Shown piece by piece: positions 20,469 through 31,613 of a stretch of DNA of 64,000 nt (the stretch's first letter is position 1; each line of letters begins with the position of its first letter). The notes beneath the pieces are model-generated. The model was not told the origin of the DNA, did not search any database, and saw nothing but the letters and a program-made list of their open reading frames with translations. Origin of the DNA: Rhynchopus sp. YZ270_cl-10 (lineage: Eukaryota; Euglenozoa; Diplonemea; Diplonemida; Diplonemidae); assembly GCA_964035575.1 (NCBI GenBank), contig OZ037851.1:1116001-1180000 (forward strand). The letters are read 5' to 3'. Position numbers and translations under genes: made by a program.

Positions 20469-21739
20469 ATGGGTTCAATGACGTCCCAGTTGCCGAAGGA
20501 GGTATGTGGTTTGAGACAGCGCAGCTATTGTGCAGCTGTACCTACGCACTCAATGTGATTAGGCATGGATCGCATGCCATGGTAACTAAGCACATGAGGC
20601 TTGGCTTAGGCTTAGGTTCATCCTATGGCATTTTTTTTTTTTTTGATGAAAATACTTTGATAAATTGTTGGAGTTGTGTAGTTGCCTTAGTTGTGTTGCC
20701 ACAGTGGCGCAATCTCCACTTTTTTTTTGAGCCCCCGAAAAAAAAACATGCAAACTGCCAGGACTTTGACAATTTCTGTGTGACAGCATTGATGCATAAA
20801 GAGCACACACGTTACGTGACCAAACACCTCATATTTGTCGTTTTCTTTTATCCGAAACCAAACACCAAAAATACAGATCACAGACGGCTTCTTGGAACTG
20901 GACGCAAACAAAGACGGTGTCGTCAGCATTAAAGAACTTCAGGATATGATGCTTCAGGTATTCACCTTCGCTGCATCATTAAAGTAAACGCCCTCCCCAT
21001 CCACCCCATCTGACAAAGTTTAGTTTCAGGAACTTTTCTCTTCCCCCCTTAATGCACCATTTAACTCCCTTTTCGGTTGAACGCGAGGCTTATGTCATTG
21101 TACACACCTTTCTTTACTTCACCACCCATTTATTGAAGGTTTGATGCAACTTAGTTGGTCGTTACAGATTATTCTGTGCCTACTATTCCTCCATTATACC
21201 CCATATCACTCCACCCCCAATCACCCAATCAGGTGTATCCAAAGTACGGTGTGGAACCCTACGAGATAGCAGACCTGAGCAGTCTCATATTACGAGCTGC
21301 TGACGACGATGAGAGTGGTGTTATCAGCATTGAGGAGTTCGCGCAGAATAGGCAGCTGCAGGAGCTTGTTGTGGAGAAGCTTGAATGCGATAAGGCGATG
21401 CGGGCGGAGCTGCGCATGCTCAAGCGGAAGGGGGCGCGTGTGGGGGCGCAGGAGTCAGGCCGCATCCGTGCACTCTTTGATAAATACGACAAAGACAAAT
21501 CTGGTGCGCTCGACACCACCGAGCTGCTCGGTGTCCTCAAGGACCTCTGTAAGCTCCCCATATCCCATCAAGAAGCACGTCTCATCCTCGAAGAAATCGA
21601 CCAAGACCACAGCGGAAAAGTCGAACCCGGAGAAATGATCGATTGGTGGCCCACCGTCGAGCAGTTTCTCTCAACCCACGAAGAGCGCATCAAACCTACC
21701 AAAAAGAAAAAGGGTGCTCCAGGTAAAGCCAGGAGTTAG
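20469..21739 (+). CDS. four-EF-hand calcium-binding protein (3 exons)
   Basis: Exons 20469-20501, 20877-20957 and 21233-21739, all phase 0 with GTATGT and GTATTC donors and ACAG/TCAG acceptors, give 206 residues. Four EF-hand loops can be read: DANKDGVVSIKE (crossing the start of exon 2), DDDESGVISIEE, DKDKSGALDTTE and DQDHSGKVEPGE; each has acidic residues at the calcium-binding positions. A helical, basic linker separates loops 2 and 3 (KLECDKAMRAELRMLKRKGARV), and the C-terminus is Lys-rich. The protein begins MGSMTS, which fits the N-myristoylation pattern (Gly2, Ser6), suggesting calcium-regulated membrane association as in calcineurin B-like or recoverin-like sensors. The partner is unknown. 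Exon 1 is supported only by the in-phase splice and the motif; the rest is strong. The long frame upstream of 21233 is intron. Confidence 0.8.
20581..20622 (+). repeat. type B-like hairpin inside EF-hand intron 1
   Basis: ACTAAGCACATGAGGCTT, then GGCTTAGGCTTAGGTTCATC. CTAAGC pairs with GCTTAG, and the 3' TTCATC is kept. The GGCTTAG part is duplicated here. Confidence 0.55.
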
Positions 21740-23257
21740 AGAGAGAGAGAGGGGTTGAGAAAAGAAGAAATGGATAGAGTTGTTTGATAGACAAAGTTGA
21801 ACAATGTTGGGCGGAAAGAAATTTTTTTTTGAAACCAGAAAAAAAACCTCCACTTCCCCTGCAAATGTGGATTGAAAAGCAAAAAAGCAGGAGGTTTTTT
21901 TTGGGGAGAAAGGGAAGGGAAGGGAAGGGCTATCTTTTTGTGCTAATTATTCCCTGTTAGTTGTCAATCATGAGAAAAGATTGAGCGCTTGGGGTTTACA
22001 CAGGTAACTACATTATTCCAACAATTTGAAAAGAAAAGAAAAGAAAAAAAAATGAAATGAAAAGAAACGAAGAAAACAAAACACGTAGACGCATGTAGTA
22101 TGGTGAGGTGCATCCTCGGTTGTCTGCACTGATACAACAGATGAAAACATAATGTTCGAGACTGTGTGTGGCTTTCAGCTCACCCCTCCCGGTCTCGAGA
22201 AAAGAAAAAAAAAGAAAAAAAAAAAGGCAAGAAAACAAACATTTGTAGGGGAGATAATGATTCATTTCGAGACAAGATTTGTCTTCTGTACATTTATCTT
22301 CGTATACGTTTGAGGAGGTATTTTTGAGTTTTATTTTTTTGAAACACGGCAGTGCCTTAGAAACACACCTTTATTGCTCGTTAGAAAGAGAAGCGCGGAA
22401 AAGCAAGAATGAAATAAAAAGAAACAACTTACGTTAAGTCTAAACCTTTACTCTGACTGGAGTAAATATTGACACAAAAAAAAAAAAAAAACAACCAGAG
22501 TTTCCTGGACAGTTACCACCTGATTTTTGCCTGAAAATTGGTTGGAGTTTAGTGGAGTTTTTGGTATTAAAGACCACTTTAAACTACACCAAATTTCAGG
22601 GAAAATCAGGTAGAGTTACAGGCTGTCAAAATGGAAGCTCCAATTAGCAACAGAATAAAAAAAAAGGTTAATGACGAGAACCTGGTGCCCAGAATGGCTT
22701 ATTCACCCCCATTCCCCTGCTTCCCTTGCATGTTCTTCCTTTTACATTCCCCCCCCGTTGTGATTATTCACCGATTTTCACACCAAAGAAAAACATGCGA
22801 AAAAAAAATTACCTCATTATCCGTGCCAACAAAATGCACTGTACATTCCTCTCTTCCCCCCCTAAAAAAAAAAAAAATTACAGTTTCAGTTTAGTCTTTT
22901 TCCGTATTTTTTTTTCTCCTCTCATATTGGTCCTTTCGTTTTTACATTTGGACCCTGTGAACAAAATGGCGTGGTTTAATACAACTCCTTTCCCTGTTTG
23001 CTCAGAAAAGATTGTTGTTTTTAAATATCATTTGGGCTTGGGATGAGATACGTTCCATCCGGTACTCTCTTGTGTGAAAGGGAGCGGGCAAATGAAACAA
23101 AAAATTCCACGAAATGAGAGAACCGTGCGGAGCTCACAAAAAAAGCGACGTTATTTTTTTGTTTTTTGAACAAGACAAAAAAATGGATCTAAGTCTTCAG
23201 GCGAGAGCAGCCTATCTCAGTTGGTGATTGTCAACAACTAGACCTTATTTTTATTTT

Positions 23258-23345
23258 TCAGATGTAAAACCACGAAATGAATGTAGGACTGCATGGTTGA
23301 GGTCCATGTACACTGTCGCGAGAGGGTTTTTGTACTTCAACTCAT
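23258..23345 (+). repeat. dispersed repeat E, copy 1
   Basis: CAGATGTAAAACCACGAAAT, TGTAGGACTGCATGG, TACACTGT, CGAGAGGG and TACTTCAA appear in the same order at 56504-56622 in the UDP-glucose dehydrogenase intron. A weaker relative lies near 33670-33765. Confidence 0.65.
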
Positions 23346-23402
23346 ATTTTTTGGATGAGCTCGACTGAGATGCGTTTTAGCACGTTTCAACTACTTTTTT
23401 TT

Positions 23403-23546
23403 TTATACCTACAAGCGTAGCTTAAAGGAGAAATAGTTCCTCAGATACGGTCGCCAATCACCCCTCAAACAGGGTAATTGTGCAATCAACGAAAAAACCT
23501 TTTTTCCTTTTACTTACCTATCAGAGTTTCTATTTTTTTTCAAATA
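23403..23546 (+). repeat. duplicated 140-bp non-coding sequence, copy 1
   Basis: About 90% identical to 26168-26312, from TATACCTACAAGCGTAGCTT through ATACGGTCGCCAATCACCCC to a T-run. Not open in any frame over its length. Function unknown; a small RNA gene or a repeat are both possible. Confidence 0.7.
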
Positions 23547-24327
23547 GGGCATCAGAGCAGTCAGAGCCTGCTGCCGTTGCAACAGTATGGGGAAGTGGTG
23601 CCTGTTCGATTATCCCCTTTGTGAGAACGGAGGTGGTTTCGTGAGGATTCAATGGTGCACAACTCGCCACTCTTTTTTTTTTTTATTCAGTGCCTGCAGG
23701 GCGTTCGCTATCGCCATCGTTTTTTCCTGATCGTGGCGAAATGCCAAAAAACCCGAAATTTTTGCTTTTTTACTAGTGCTTAAAATAGGTCAAAAAAAAT
23801 TTTCCGCCGGAGAGAAGCTAGTTCGTAGGGGTGAATCCCTGGTACTGAGTGATCAAAAAAAAATTGCGATTTGCGCGTGATCCCTTCCCAGGACTACAAC
23901 CAGCAAAACGATGGAGAATTTCATCAATCCCCCCTCACTGAGGGTCTCTTTGTGCTGTTTAATCGAACAGATGTACAAGAGAGAGGCATCCGTCATATGA
24001 GACTTCATCCTTATTTTGATTATTTTCAATAAACTAACCCGTCTCTCTGCCTCCACCAAGGTTGAAGATAGAGTTGACACGAGTAGTGACGCTCGGAATG
24101 GGTTAGTGACACCTTCTATAACAGGGGGTACAGGACACCTTCAGCTGACTGCAGGATTGAGGAGCGAGCGGGAGTGCTGGGGAAACTTCCTCTCACGGCA
24201 GGCGGGTTTGCGGATGATTTTGAGTACAGTGGACACCCCCTCTGCGACCCCCCCTCCGGGGGGGTCGACAGGGTGGTGGGGAGAAATCTCTCTCTCTTTT
24301 TTTTTCTCCCTTTTTTTTATTTATTTC

Positions 24328-25025
24328 ATGGGTAGTATCTGGATCCAGATTCCAGGTAATTCCAGAAAAATTCCAGGTATTCCAGATCTGGATTTTTTCT
24401 GGAATTAGGCTTTTTGCACTGTTGGTGACTGTGTGTATTTACGTACGTACCCCGAATTTGTCCATTTTGGCAAAGTGACCCCACTACTGGACGGACGGAT
24501 TCCAAAAATGCAAATGCTGGTGTTTTTGGACGACGCATAATATCGCATAATATTCTTTCCCGGCCAAAAAACCCACACAAATTATAAAATGGGACCCCCC
24601 ACTGTCAAGGACATGTCAATCTTGCCCCCTCCGGAACACCATGTGATGGAAATTCTAAAAAACCTTGTGTTTTTTAGTCTTTGCCATTGTCGCTGAAGCG
24701 CTCACTCCCTCTATCCCCGAGTTCTCTTCCTATTCAATACACAGAGGGGACAGAAAAGGAAGAGGGTAGACAGCAGCAGCAGTTCCAGCGGCAGCAGTGT
24801 CAGTGGCAGCGACAGCACCACCGAGTGTTTTGTCATCGTCCACACTCCCAGATCGGAATGTGCGTTTGTGTTGCGTGCAGATTTCTGCTTAAACCCACCT
24901 GGAATACACCTGGAATTACCTGGAATTGACCTGGAATCACCTGGAATACCTGGAAAAAACCTGGAATTTCACGAAAAATCTGAGAAACCTGGAATCACCT
25001 GGAACTGGATCCAGATACTACCCAT
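24328..25025. mobile_element. 698-bp element with 21-bp perfect inverted ends
   Basis: The ends carry ATGGGTAGTATCTGGATCC and, inverted, GGATCCAGATACTACCCAT. Just inside each end is a subterminal array of a CCTGGAATT(A/C)-like 9-11-bp unit. The interior includes a segment (24440-24520) related to the core of the TA-flanked elements and a CAGCAGCGGCAG-rich part. A partial second copy in inverse orientation is at 55886-56090, nearly identical over its 180 bp except for missing CCTGGAAT units. No intact transposase seen. Confidence 0.75.
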
Positions 25026-25043
25026 GTTATTTATTTATTTATA

Positions 25044-25155
25044 CAGGGTTTCGCCCCGGTGGGGCGAAGCCCTGGGGCGAAATAAAATGTCATTTTTTCA
25101 GGAAAAGATTTTTTTAACGAAAAAAAATATTTTTCGCCCCGGGGCGAACGCCCTG
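25044..25155. mobile_element. 112-bp MITE with CAGGG ends
   Basis: CAGGGTTTCGCCCCGG on the left and CCGGGGCGAACGCCCTG on the right are inverted repeats with small differences; a second GGGGCGAA copy follows the left end. The interior is A/T-rich. No clear target duplication. A type C hairpin begins directly at its right end. Confidence 0.65.
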
Positions 25156-25215
25156 AGTGCCTGCGTCCGCCGGTGTACGGTGAGGTGTTTGCACTTTCAA
25201 CTTCTCTTTAAAAAA
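25156..25215 (+). repeat. type C hairpin with TTTGCACTTTCAACTTCTC tail
   Basis: GCGTCCGCCG, loop GTGTA, CGGTGAGGTG, then TTTGCACTTTCAACTTCTC and an A-run. Matches copies at 33001, 61260 and 62362. Confidence 0.65.
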
Positions 25216-25412
25216 AAAAATATTTCTTCCTTGAGCACGACCTCAAAGTGGATGATTGTGGAATTGTGTCTGCACAAGAACCAGATTATTATTTTTTCTC
25301 TTTTTTTTCCCCCAGTTCTTTTTCAGTGAAGTTCCTATCAACACCTTCGCTTTGTTTCCTTGGGACAGGAAATATATGGTTCTGAGAGAAGTGGTGTTCC
25401 CGAAAGGGCCCA

Positions 25413-25519
25413 TATTGACAGGTCCTTGACATGTCCTTGACACAAGGTTTACAGGGGAAAATGACACACCCCCCCTATATTGGCATGTCCTTGACATGTC
25501 CTTGACATGTCCCCGACAG
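25413..25519. repeat. degenerate tandem repeats of GTCCTTGACAT
   Basis: About five copies of an 11-bp unit GTCCTTGACAT in two clusters. Its complement (ATGTCAAGGAC-like) appears singly near 24604-24625, and TGTCAAAGACCTGTC near 57730. Confidence 0.7.
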
Positions 25520-26118
25520 CAGATCGGTAACACCAAGAAGGGTTAAAAAAAACCTATTTTTGTCCTCTCCAACGGGGAATTTGCTGGAAAGTATGTCAAC
25601 AATTTCAAATTAGCGTAGAACATTGTTACAAGGCATTTTTTTTTTTTTGGTTATTCTACCCTTAACAAAAACCCCATTTCCCCCGCCCCTCTTTTTGTAA
25701 CAACTATCAAACCAGCAAACCACCAGGTGTTGTTTTTCTGCCGAAATGCAATGGGGCAGAACTAAGCCAGCATTGCTTACCCAAGCAGAAGAAGGAGCGA
25801 AGTCGGGAAGACTTCTCCCAGCCTGAGATAGAGGGTGAAGCTGGCACCCAGCGTGCACCCCCCTTTTTTTTTTAGCCTCGCAAAAGACAAAGTACAATAA
25901 ATACGTGGAGTCGAGGCACGGACAGTTAAAGGTCAGGAACTGATGTTAGTTTGCCCAGTCGTAGATGGTTTCTATGGGAGTGTCAAAATAAATTGAAATT
26001 TGCTTCTTTGGAAATATTTCACACAAAATATTTCCAATGAAAAAGAAAAATCGATGAAAAAGTCCAAATAGAAGCCACTTCGGACATAAAGGTCCACTGC
26101 GGTCCGTAATGGGTTAAA

Positions 26119-26150
26119 GATGTGTATGCAGGTGAGATATTCGTATTTCC
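26119..26150 (+). repeat. type A hairpin, degenerate
   Basis: AGATGTGTATGCAGGTGAG followed by ATATTCGTATT. The left arm is kept, the right arm is damaged. Confidence 0.4.
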
Positions 26151-26167
26151 ACCCTGCTTTTTTTTTT

Positions 26168-26312
26168 TATACCTACAAGCGTAGCTTACAGGAGAAATAG
26201 TTCCTCCGATACGGTCGCCAATCACCCCCTCCAACAGGGAAATTGAGCAATCAACGAAAAAACCTTTTTTTTCCCCCTTTTCCTTACCTATCAGAGTTGC
26301 TATTTTTTTCTC
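26168..26312 (+). repeat. duplicated 140-bp non-coding sequence, copy 2
   Basis: Second copy of 23403-23546, 2.8 kb away in the same orientation. Differences are scattered single bases. Both copies end at a C/T-run followed by TACCTATCAGAGTT. Confidence 0.7.
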
Positions 26313-26613
26313 CCCCATCCTGCGTCCCATCAGATTATTTTGTACTTCATATTTTCTTTTTACACTCAAAACAATACAAAAAAACTGTAGGTAAAAAAAA
26401 ACAACAACAACCGAAGGAAACTGACAGTTGGAAGGAAAAAAGACCTCTGTTTCTCCCTATTTGATGTGCACAATCAACACCACCACCACCACCACCCATT
26501 GCAGACACTTTTGTGGGACCAGCGAACTTCCCTCCCCTCCCCTCCCCCATCCCCCATTCCCCGTTTTTTTTGACCGTCTACAAAGTACACAAGACACCTT
26601 GCTTTCCCTTAAG

Positions 26614-28266
26614 ATGTCGGCACCAGGCAGATCCGCACTGAGCGACATCACGTCGTACAACTCGTTCTCGTCGAACATCGCACACCCCACAGGGTTGAAG
26701 CCTACGTCACGCCATGTGGCACCCGTGCAAGACTTCATGGATGAAGTGATGGACAACCTGCGTGACGACGAGGAGATCGGCCAAGTGGCGCACAACCACC
26801 TCCTCCTGTGCCAGGTGGAGGTGACCGACAAGATGCGTGCTATTCTAGTGGATTGGCTGGTGGACGTGCACTTGAAGTACAAGTGCCGCCCTGAGACCAT
26901 CTACCTTGCAGTGAACCTGCTTGACCGCTACCTGCAGTCGAAGGTGTGTACAATCCCAACCCAGTCGTTTTCTTCGCTTTTCTGAAATGTATATCTTGTT
27001 GTGTTTGAAGATGTGTGTCTGCAAGGTTCGTTCATCTTCCACGCTTTGTTTTGTGAGGATGAAGCCTCGTTTACTTTCACCCTTTTTATGATGTGCACAT
27101 GAGGTCATTCATCTTCATATTATCTTGTACCTCTTTCCCCTCTGATACCTCTTTCCCACAGCCTGTTGAGAAGAAGAAGCTGCAGCTCATCGGGTGCGTT
27201 TCCATGATGCTTGCATGCAAGTACGAGGAGATCATGCCGCCGGAGGTGCGCGACTTCGTCCACATCTCTGCCAACACATACACACGCGTCGAGATGCTTG
27301 CGGTATGTTTCCTTTTCTCTTCCCTGATCGTCATTTGCTACTACGTGACGTTACTTTGGCCACTGCTTCACTGATCCACACCTTTCTGCTTTCCCTTTTT
27401 CTCAATATGAACGGCCATCATACCTAGATCCATTACCAATCATCCGTAACCAATCTTACTCACACCGCAACAGATGGAGAAGAGCATGCTGGTGGAGCTT
27501 GACTACAACCTCACGGTGCCGACCGCGCACCAGTTTGTGACACAGCTGCTGCAGATTGACAGCTCCGAGACACTGCGCCACGGGGCAGAGTACCTTGCGG
27601 AGCAGACCCTCATGTGTGCGAAGCTGTCCGGCTTCCGCCCCTCCATGCAGGCGGCCGCATGCGTATACCTCACACGCCGTGTGCTCGGGTCCACGCAGGT
27701 CTGGTCCAACGAGTTCCAGAAGGTTTCCCTCTACGACGAAGCAGATCTGTGTGAGATTGTCAACCTCCTCGAGGAATACATTGTCAAGGTATTGCACCCC
27801 AACCCCAACCCCCTGAATACTGTCCCTGGTGCACCGTGCAGGTTGGTGCTGTACGATAACGCATTGCGATCCTGTCTAAGCATAACGCTTGGGTTCGGAC
27901 AAACTCTCCTTTCTTTCGATTGAGCTGCGTTTTAGCACGTTCCAACTGCTCTTTCTTTGCATTGCACTTTCACCTTCTATTTCATTTGTGGTGTCTTTTG
28001 TGAGGATAAGGTGCGTGCCAGATGTTTGCACCTTTTCAACTAATGGAAGATGACAGACTTATGTTCATCGTAAAAGCTTTTCTCTCCTAAACGTGGCTGC
28101 CGTCTCGTGGTAGTAGTCTATGCAAACAAAACTTATTCTATTCTCTTTGTAGGTCCCCCGCTTGAAAATCTCTGCCGTCCGTAAGAAGTACAGCCACTCG
28201 AAATACGAAGGGATTTCTAAGATTTTTGACTCGTACGCTGGATTTGGAGCAAACACCCGAGTGTAG
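26614..28266 (+). CDS. B-type mitotic cyclin, copy 1 (4 exons)
   Basis: Exons 26614-26943, 27162-27302, 27474-27788 and 28153-28266; all introns are phase 0 (218, 171 and 364 nt). The product has 299 residues. B-type cyclins bind and activate CDK1 for entry into mitosis and are destroyed at anaphase. Near the N-terminus RSALSDIT (6-13) fits the destruction box RxxLxx[18 protein letters not shown] (74-90) is the hallmark start of the cyclin box, followed by [14 protein letters not shown] and [19 protein letters not shown] in exon 2; exon 3 encodes the second cyclin fold ([26 protein letters not shown]). Exon 4 adds the basic [14 protein letters not shown] tail. The N-terminal regulatory region is short. 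Introns 1 and 2 contain hairpin-like repeats and are almost identical to those of copy 2. Confidence 0.92.
27006..27037 (+). repeat. type A-like hairpin in cyclin intron 1
   Basis: GAAGATG and CATCTTC close a stem around TGTGTCTGCAAGGTTCGTT. Another A-like hairpin (GATGTGCACATGAGGTCATT, then CATC) lies at 27088-27118. Both are kept in the same places in cyclin copy 2 (36073-36105 and 36155-36186). Confidence 0.5.
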
Positions 28267-30410
28267 AATTGCATTCTTTTGTTGGATTTCTGATTTAAAA
28301 AAAAAAAACATTTGCGAGAGATTTCCTCAAGAGAAGAGAGCATTTACCTGCTTTTCGTGCTTTAAAGACCAATAAAAAGGGAATTGTTGATATCCCACAT
28401 CGCTTATGAAAGCTTGAGGGAATTTATAAAATAAAAAAAAATGTGAATTTCGCTTGTCCTTTTCACGGTCCGTTCGTATCCCTTTCTTGCCATTATTTTC
28501 CTTCTCCTCCCAACCCCTGTTGCAAGGCTGTGTGTTATTTGTAGGTAGCGAAACAATATCTCAGGTAGATGTCCAGCAGTCTGCACAAAAATGGGGTTAA
28601 AACAAATGCGTCTCTGTCAAGGTGACTAAACATGAGAGGCTCAGAAGCATCTTACCAAAACACCTTTTCTGTTTTGTCTCTTGATGTCACCTTTTTGTTT
28701 TGTTTTTATAATTTTTTTATGTTTTATTTTTATTTTTTTTTCAATAGAGCAGCGGTGCAAAGCGTACGGTAAGTCGTTTTTGCATTTTTTTCTTATTTTT
28801 TGTTTTTGTTTTGTTTTCATGCGTTCTCCACGCACCTCTCCCCCTATCACCCCCCCTTTCCACTAGAATTGTTGTGTCTTCTGGACTTTTTTTAAAAAAA
28901 AATTGTTAGAGCATTATCGGGGAGTGCCAACGTACGCGAGAAGGGGGCTCTTTTTAGTTTTGGGTTTTTGTGGAAAAAAAAAGTCAGCAAAATTCTGGAA
29001 GAAAAAAAAAATGAGCTGAATACCCTAATTGCATACCCATGCCACCCCACAAAAAGTTTGATCTTCCCCCCTTTTTTTTTTTTGTTGTTGCTGCTGCAGA
29101 TATACATGAGACGTTTGAGACCTACTTATTATTAGCTTTTCAACTTTAGAAATTTTTACTCTCCACTCCCCCCTCCTCCTCTTCTCCCCCACCTTTTTGG
29201 AATAACCCCTGACACCTTGGGAAAAAAAAACTATAGTGGAGCACACTCTAGGGTGGCTACACTAATACAACCAAGTTTTCAAAAACAAGGTATTCTGCTG
29301 GCAAAGATAGAGATCAATTATAAGAAGAAGAAAATGAAAGGTCGCCATTCATTTAGAGGTAAATCCTTGCGCAAAAATAAATACCAAACTTTTGATTGTA
29401 CTAATACAACCGAAATTAAAAAAAAAAACAAAAAAAAGCCCCTCTCAAATAACACGGTTTGAGGCTTTTACCTGATCCGTGAGCTCTCCTATTTATCCCC
29501 CCCTTCGCTATAGTGGCTCGTAGTCTTCTCGTTGCATTTTAGATTTTTTTTTAAAGCCCCAATTCCCATCCCCCTTTTTTGTGTACAATCGACTATAAAA
29601 AAAAAGTAGAAAAAATTCGATTTGTGGTGGTGTCTTGCTTGGCAAAGATTTGGGCTTTTGTTTTATCATTCAAAAGTTTTGATAATTTGTCCATTTTTTT
29701 TTTTCTTTTTTTCTTTTTTCATTGCCAAAGCCAAGAATACTGCCATATGTCGTAAATTCTTCCAAACACTATTTGGAGAATAAAACAGACGAGAAGCCAA
29801 GAACCTTTCTGTAGAGAGGTAGAGAGCACACCAAAATGATAGTGGAGGGGAGGGAGGGGGGGTTCTTTTATATTGTTTTGCGCAAACACAACAACAACAC
29901 CAACAAACAAAACAAAGAAGTAGCTGAAGACCTCTCTTTCGGCAGTGATACATTAAAAACAAAAAAAATCGAAATATTCCAACCCTCTTGAGAACTGTAT
30001 GAGTTCGTGAGAACCCATACACCCTTTCAACCCATTTTTCCCCCTCCTCCTCCCCCCCCGTTTCCATGTTGCTTTCCCCCTCTTAAAAACGATCACCCCA
30101 TATTGAGAGTTTCCTTGCAAAAGACAAATAAAACAAAATCCGGGAAAACGAAAATAAGGCTTTCAATAAAAAAAATTGTCCTTGGTAGAATAAAAACGAC
30201 AACAAAACAAAACAAAAAAAATAAAAAAAACACTAAAAAAAAACGCTCCTCAAACAACCCTCCTAATAGAAGATTTAGTACCAAGACACCTGAAGGGGGT
30301 TGTGAGTTGATTTTAAAAATAAAATATGGGCATTCTATTTTTTTGTAATTTTTGTTTCTGTAGCAGAGTTTCACCCAAAAAAAAAAACCTCTCTCAGGAA
30401 AAAGCAAAAC
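28267..30410. other. intergenic region between cyclin genes
   Basis: No gene recognised in 2.1 kb. Many A and T homopolymers. One type B hairpin at 28620-28653. C/T-rich stretches near 29165 and 30045 and A-rich near 30120-30250. Confidence 0.5.
28620..28653 (+). repeat. type B hairpin
   Basis: AGGTGACTAAAC, loop ATGAGAG, GCTCAGAAGCATCTT. Outer AGGTG/CATCT and part of the inner stem are kept. It lies about 350 nt after cyclin B copy 1. Confidence 0.5.
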
Positions 30411-31613
30411 ATGGCAACGATGGTGACATCGTCCTTCGCTGTTGGCATCAAACGAAAATTCGCCGACACCGAGGACCTCGAAGATGCGACCCCAACGCTA
30501 TCTACAGGCCTGTCGTCATCCTTTTCATCGTTGACATCTACTCCTGTTGGGTCCTCTGAGAGTGAGGCTGGCGAGACGCAGTCAGAAACAAATCCATATT
30601 TGTCTCTGTTTTCCGATGTTTTTGTTGCGCTTTTGGAGGACGAAGAAATGTGTCATGTGGACAGAGAGGTGGCAGCGCGTGTAGGGGGGATCCCGGAAGC
30701 GTCTGACTTTGTTGTACTAATGGCGTTCATGGCAGCAGCAGCAAGTAGGTTGTGCATCACACAGACTGCACTGCATGTTGCTGCAGGGATCCTTACACGT
30801 TGCCTAGGGAGGGTGGTAGTGCAGGTGTCGCGCCAAAAGGCAGTGGTCCTTGCGTGTCTCGGCCTTGCTGCGAAATTTGCAGACACAAAAGCACCCCAGA
30901 CCACAGCGCTCCTAGGTCTCTTAGCGGAGGTGATTACGCCGAGCACATTCTTCGATGTATGTTATGCCTGGTAGATCTGGGTTTAAGGGTGTTCGGGGGT
31001 TTTTTTGAGGCACACCAAATTGGCCGAGAGGTTTGGGATATTTCGACTCTTTTTTTGGCTGAGGAAATGATATTATCTGGCAACTCCCTGACAACGTACG
31101 GCTGATGCCATACGACAACGATCATGACCAAGGTTGTTGATCATTCAAGGCTTTAGGTTTCATCTTATAAACCTACCCTTTTATTTTTTTTTGGACAAAA
31201 AAAACATTACACCCTATTCACAGATTGAACGGAAAGTGTTGGTGGTGACAGAGTACAGTTTGTCGCTTCCTACTGTGTTGGACTTCCTTCCACATGTCTC
31301 GCAGCACGTGTCCTGTGGTGCGGGTGTTGAAGGTGAGGTGCTGGCGTACGTTGTAGATGTTTCGCTGGAGTGCGTTGAGCTGGTGTTCCACCTTGTGTCG
31401 GAGCGGGCTGTGGCGTGTGTGGCTGTGGCGCACGCTGTGCTGCACGGCACGGCACCTGCAGACACCTCCTCCGCCACGCTTGCCCTCGACGCCTTCCTCG
31501 AACAGCGCCACGCCTCCACACGACGTCACACCGGCGGGTCCAGAGGTGAACACTATCGAGCCACCACGGCAGCCGAACGATACTACCAAAGCAGGAAGAC
31601 ATCACACCCATGA
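30411..31613 (+). CDS. divergent cyclin-like protein (2 exons)
   Basis: Exon 1 30411-30956 and exon 2 31224-31613 are joined in phase 0 by an intron with donor GTATGT and acceptor TTCACAG; 311 residues. The N-terminus is Ser/Thr/Glu-rich with KRKF near residue 14. LHVAAGILTRCLGRV and KAVVLACLGLAAKFADTKAP follow the pattern of cyclin-box helices (compare [11 protein letters not shown] and [17 protein letters not shown] of the neighbours). Exon 2 starts IERKVLVVTEYSLSLPT, matching the [17 protein letters not shown] of cyclin B exon 3. The intron thus falls exactly where the cyclin B genes have their second intron, which supports common descent. The MRAIL element and destruction box are not evident, so CDK binding and cell-cycle turnover may differ. 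The C-terminus past about residue 275 is Thr/Arg-rich and probably disordered. Confidence 0.72.

Larger units (their letters stand above)
21740..24327. other. intergenic region, repeats only
   Basis: No gene recognised. GA-rich and A-rich tracts near 21738-22240, an A16 run near 22475, then T-rich sequence. It contains one copy of the non-coding duplicate (23403-23546) and one copy of another dispersed repeat (23258-23345). Confidence 0.5.
25216..26613. other. intergenic region upstream of cyclin B copy 1
   Basis: Apart from the listed repeats I see no gene. (CCA)n/(CAC)n and C-rich tracts near 26480-26560 precede the cyclin start. Confidence 0.5.
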
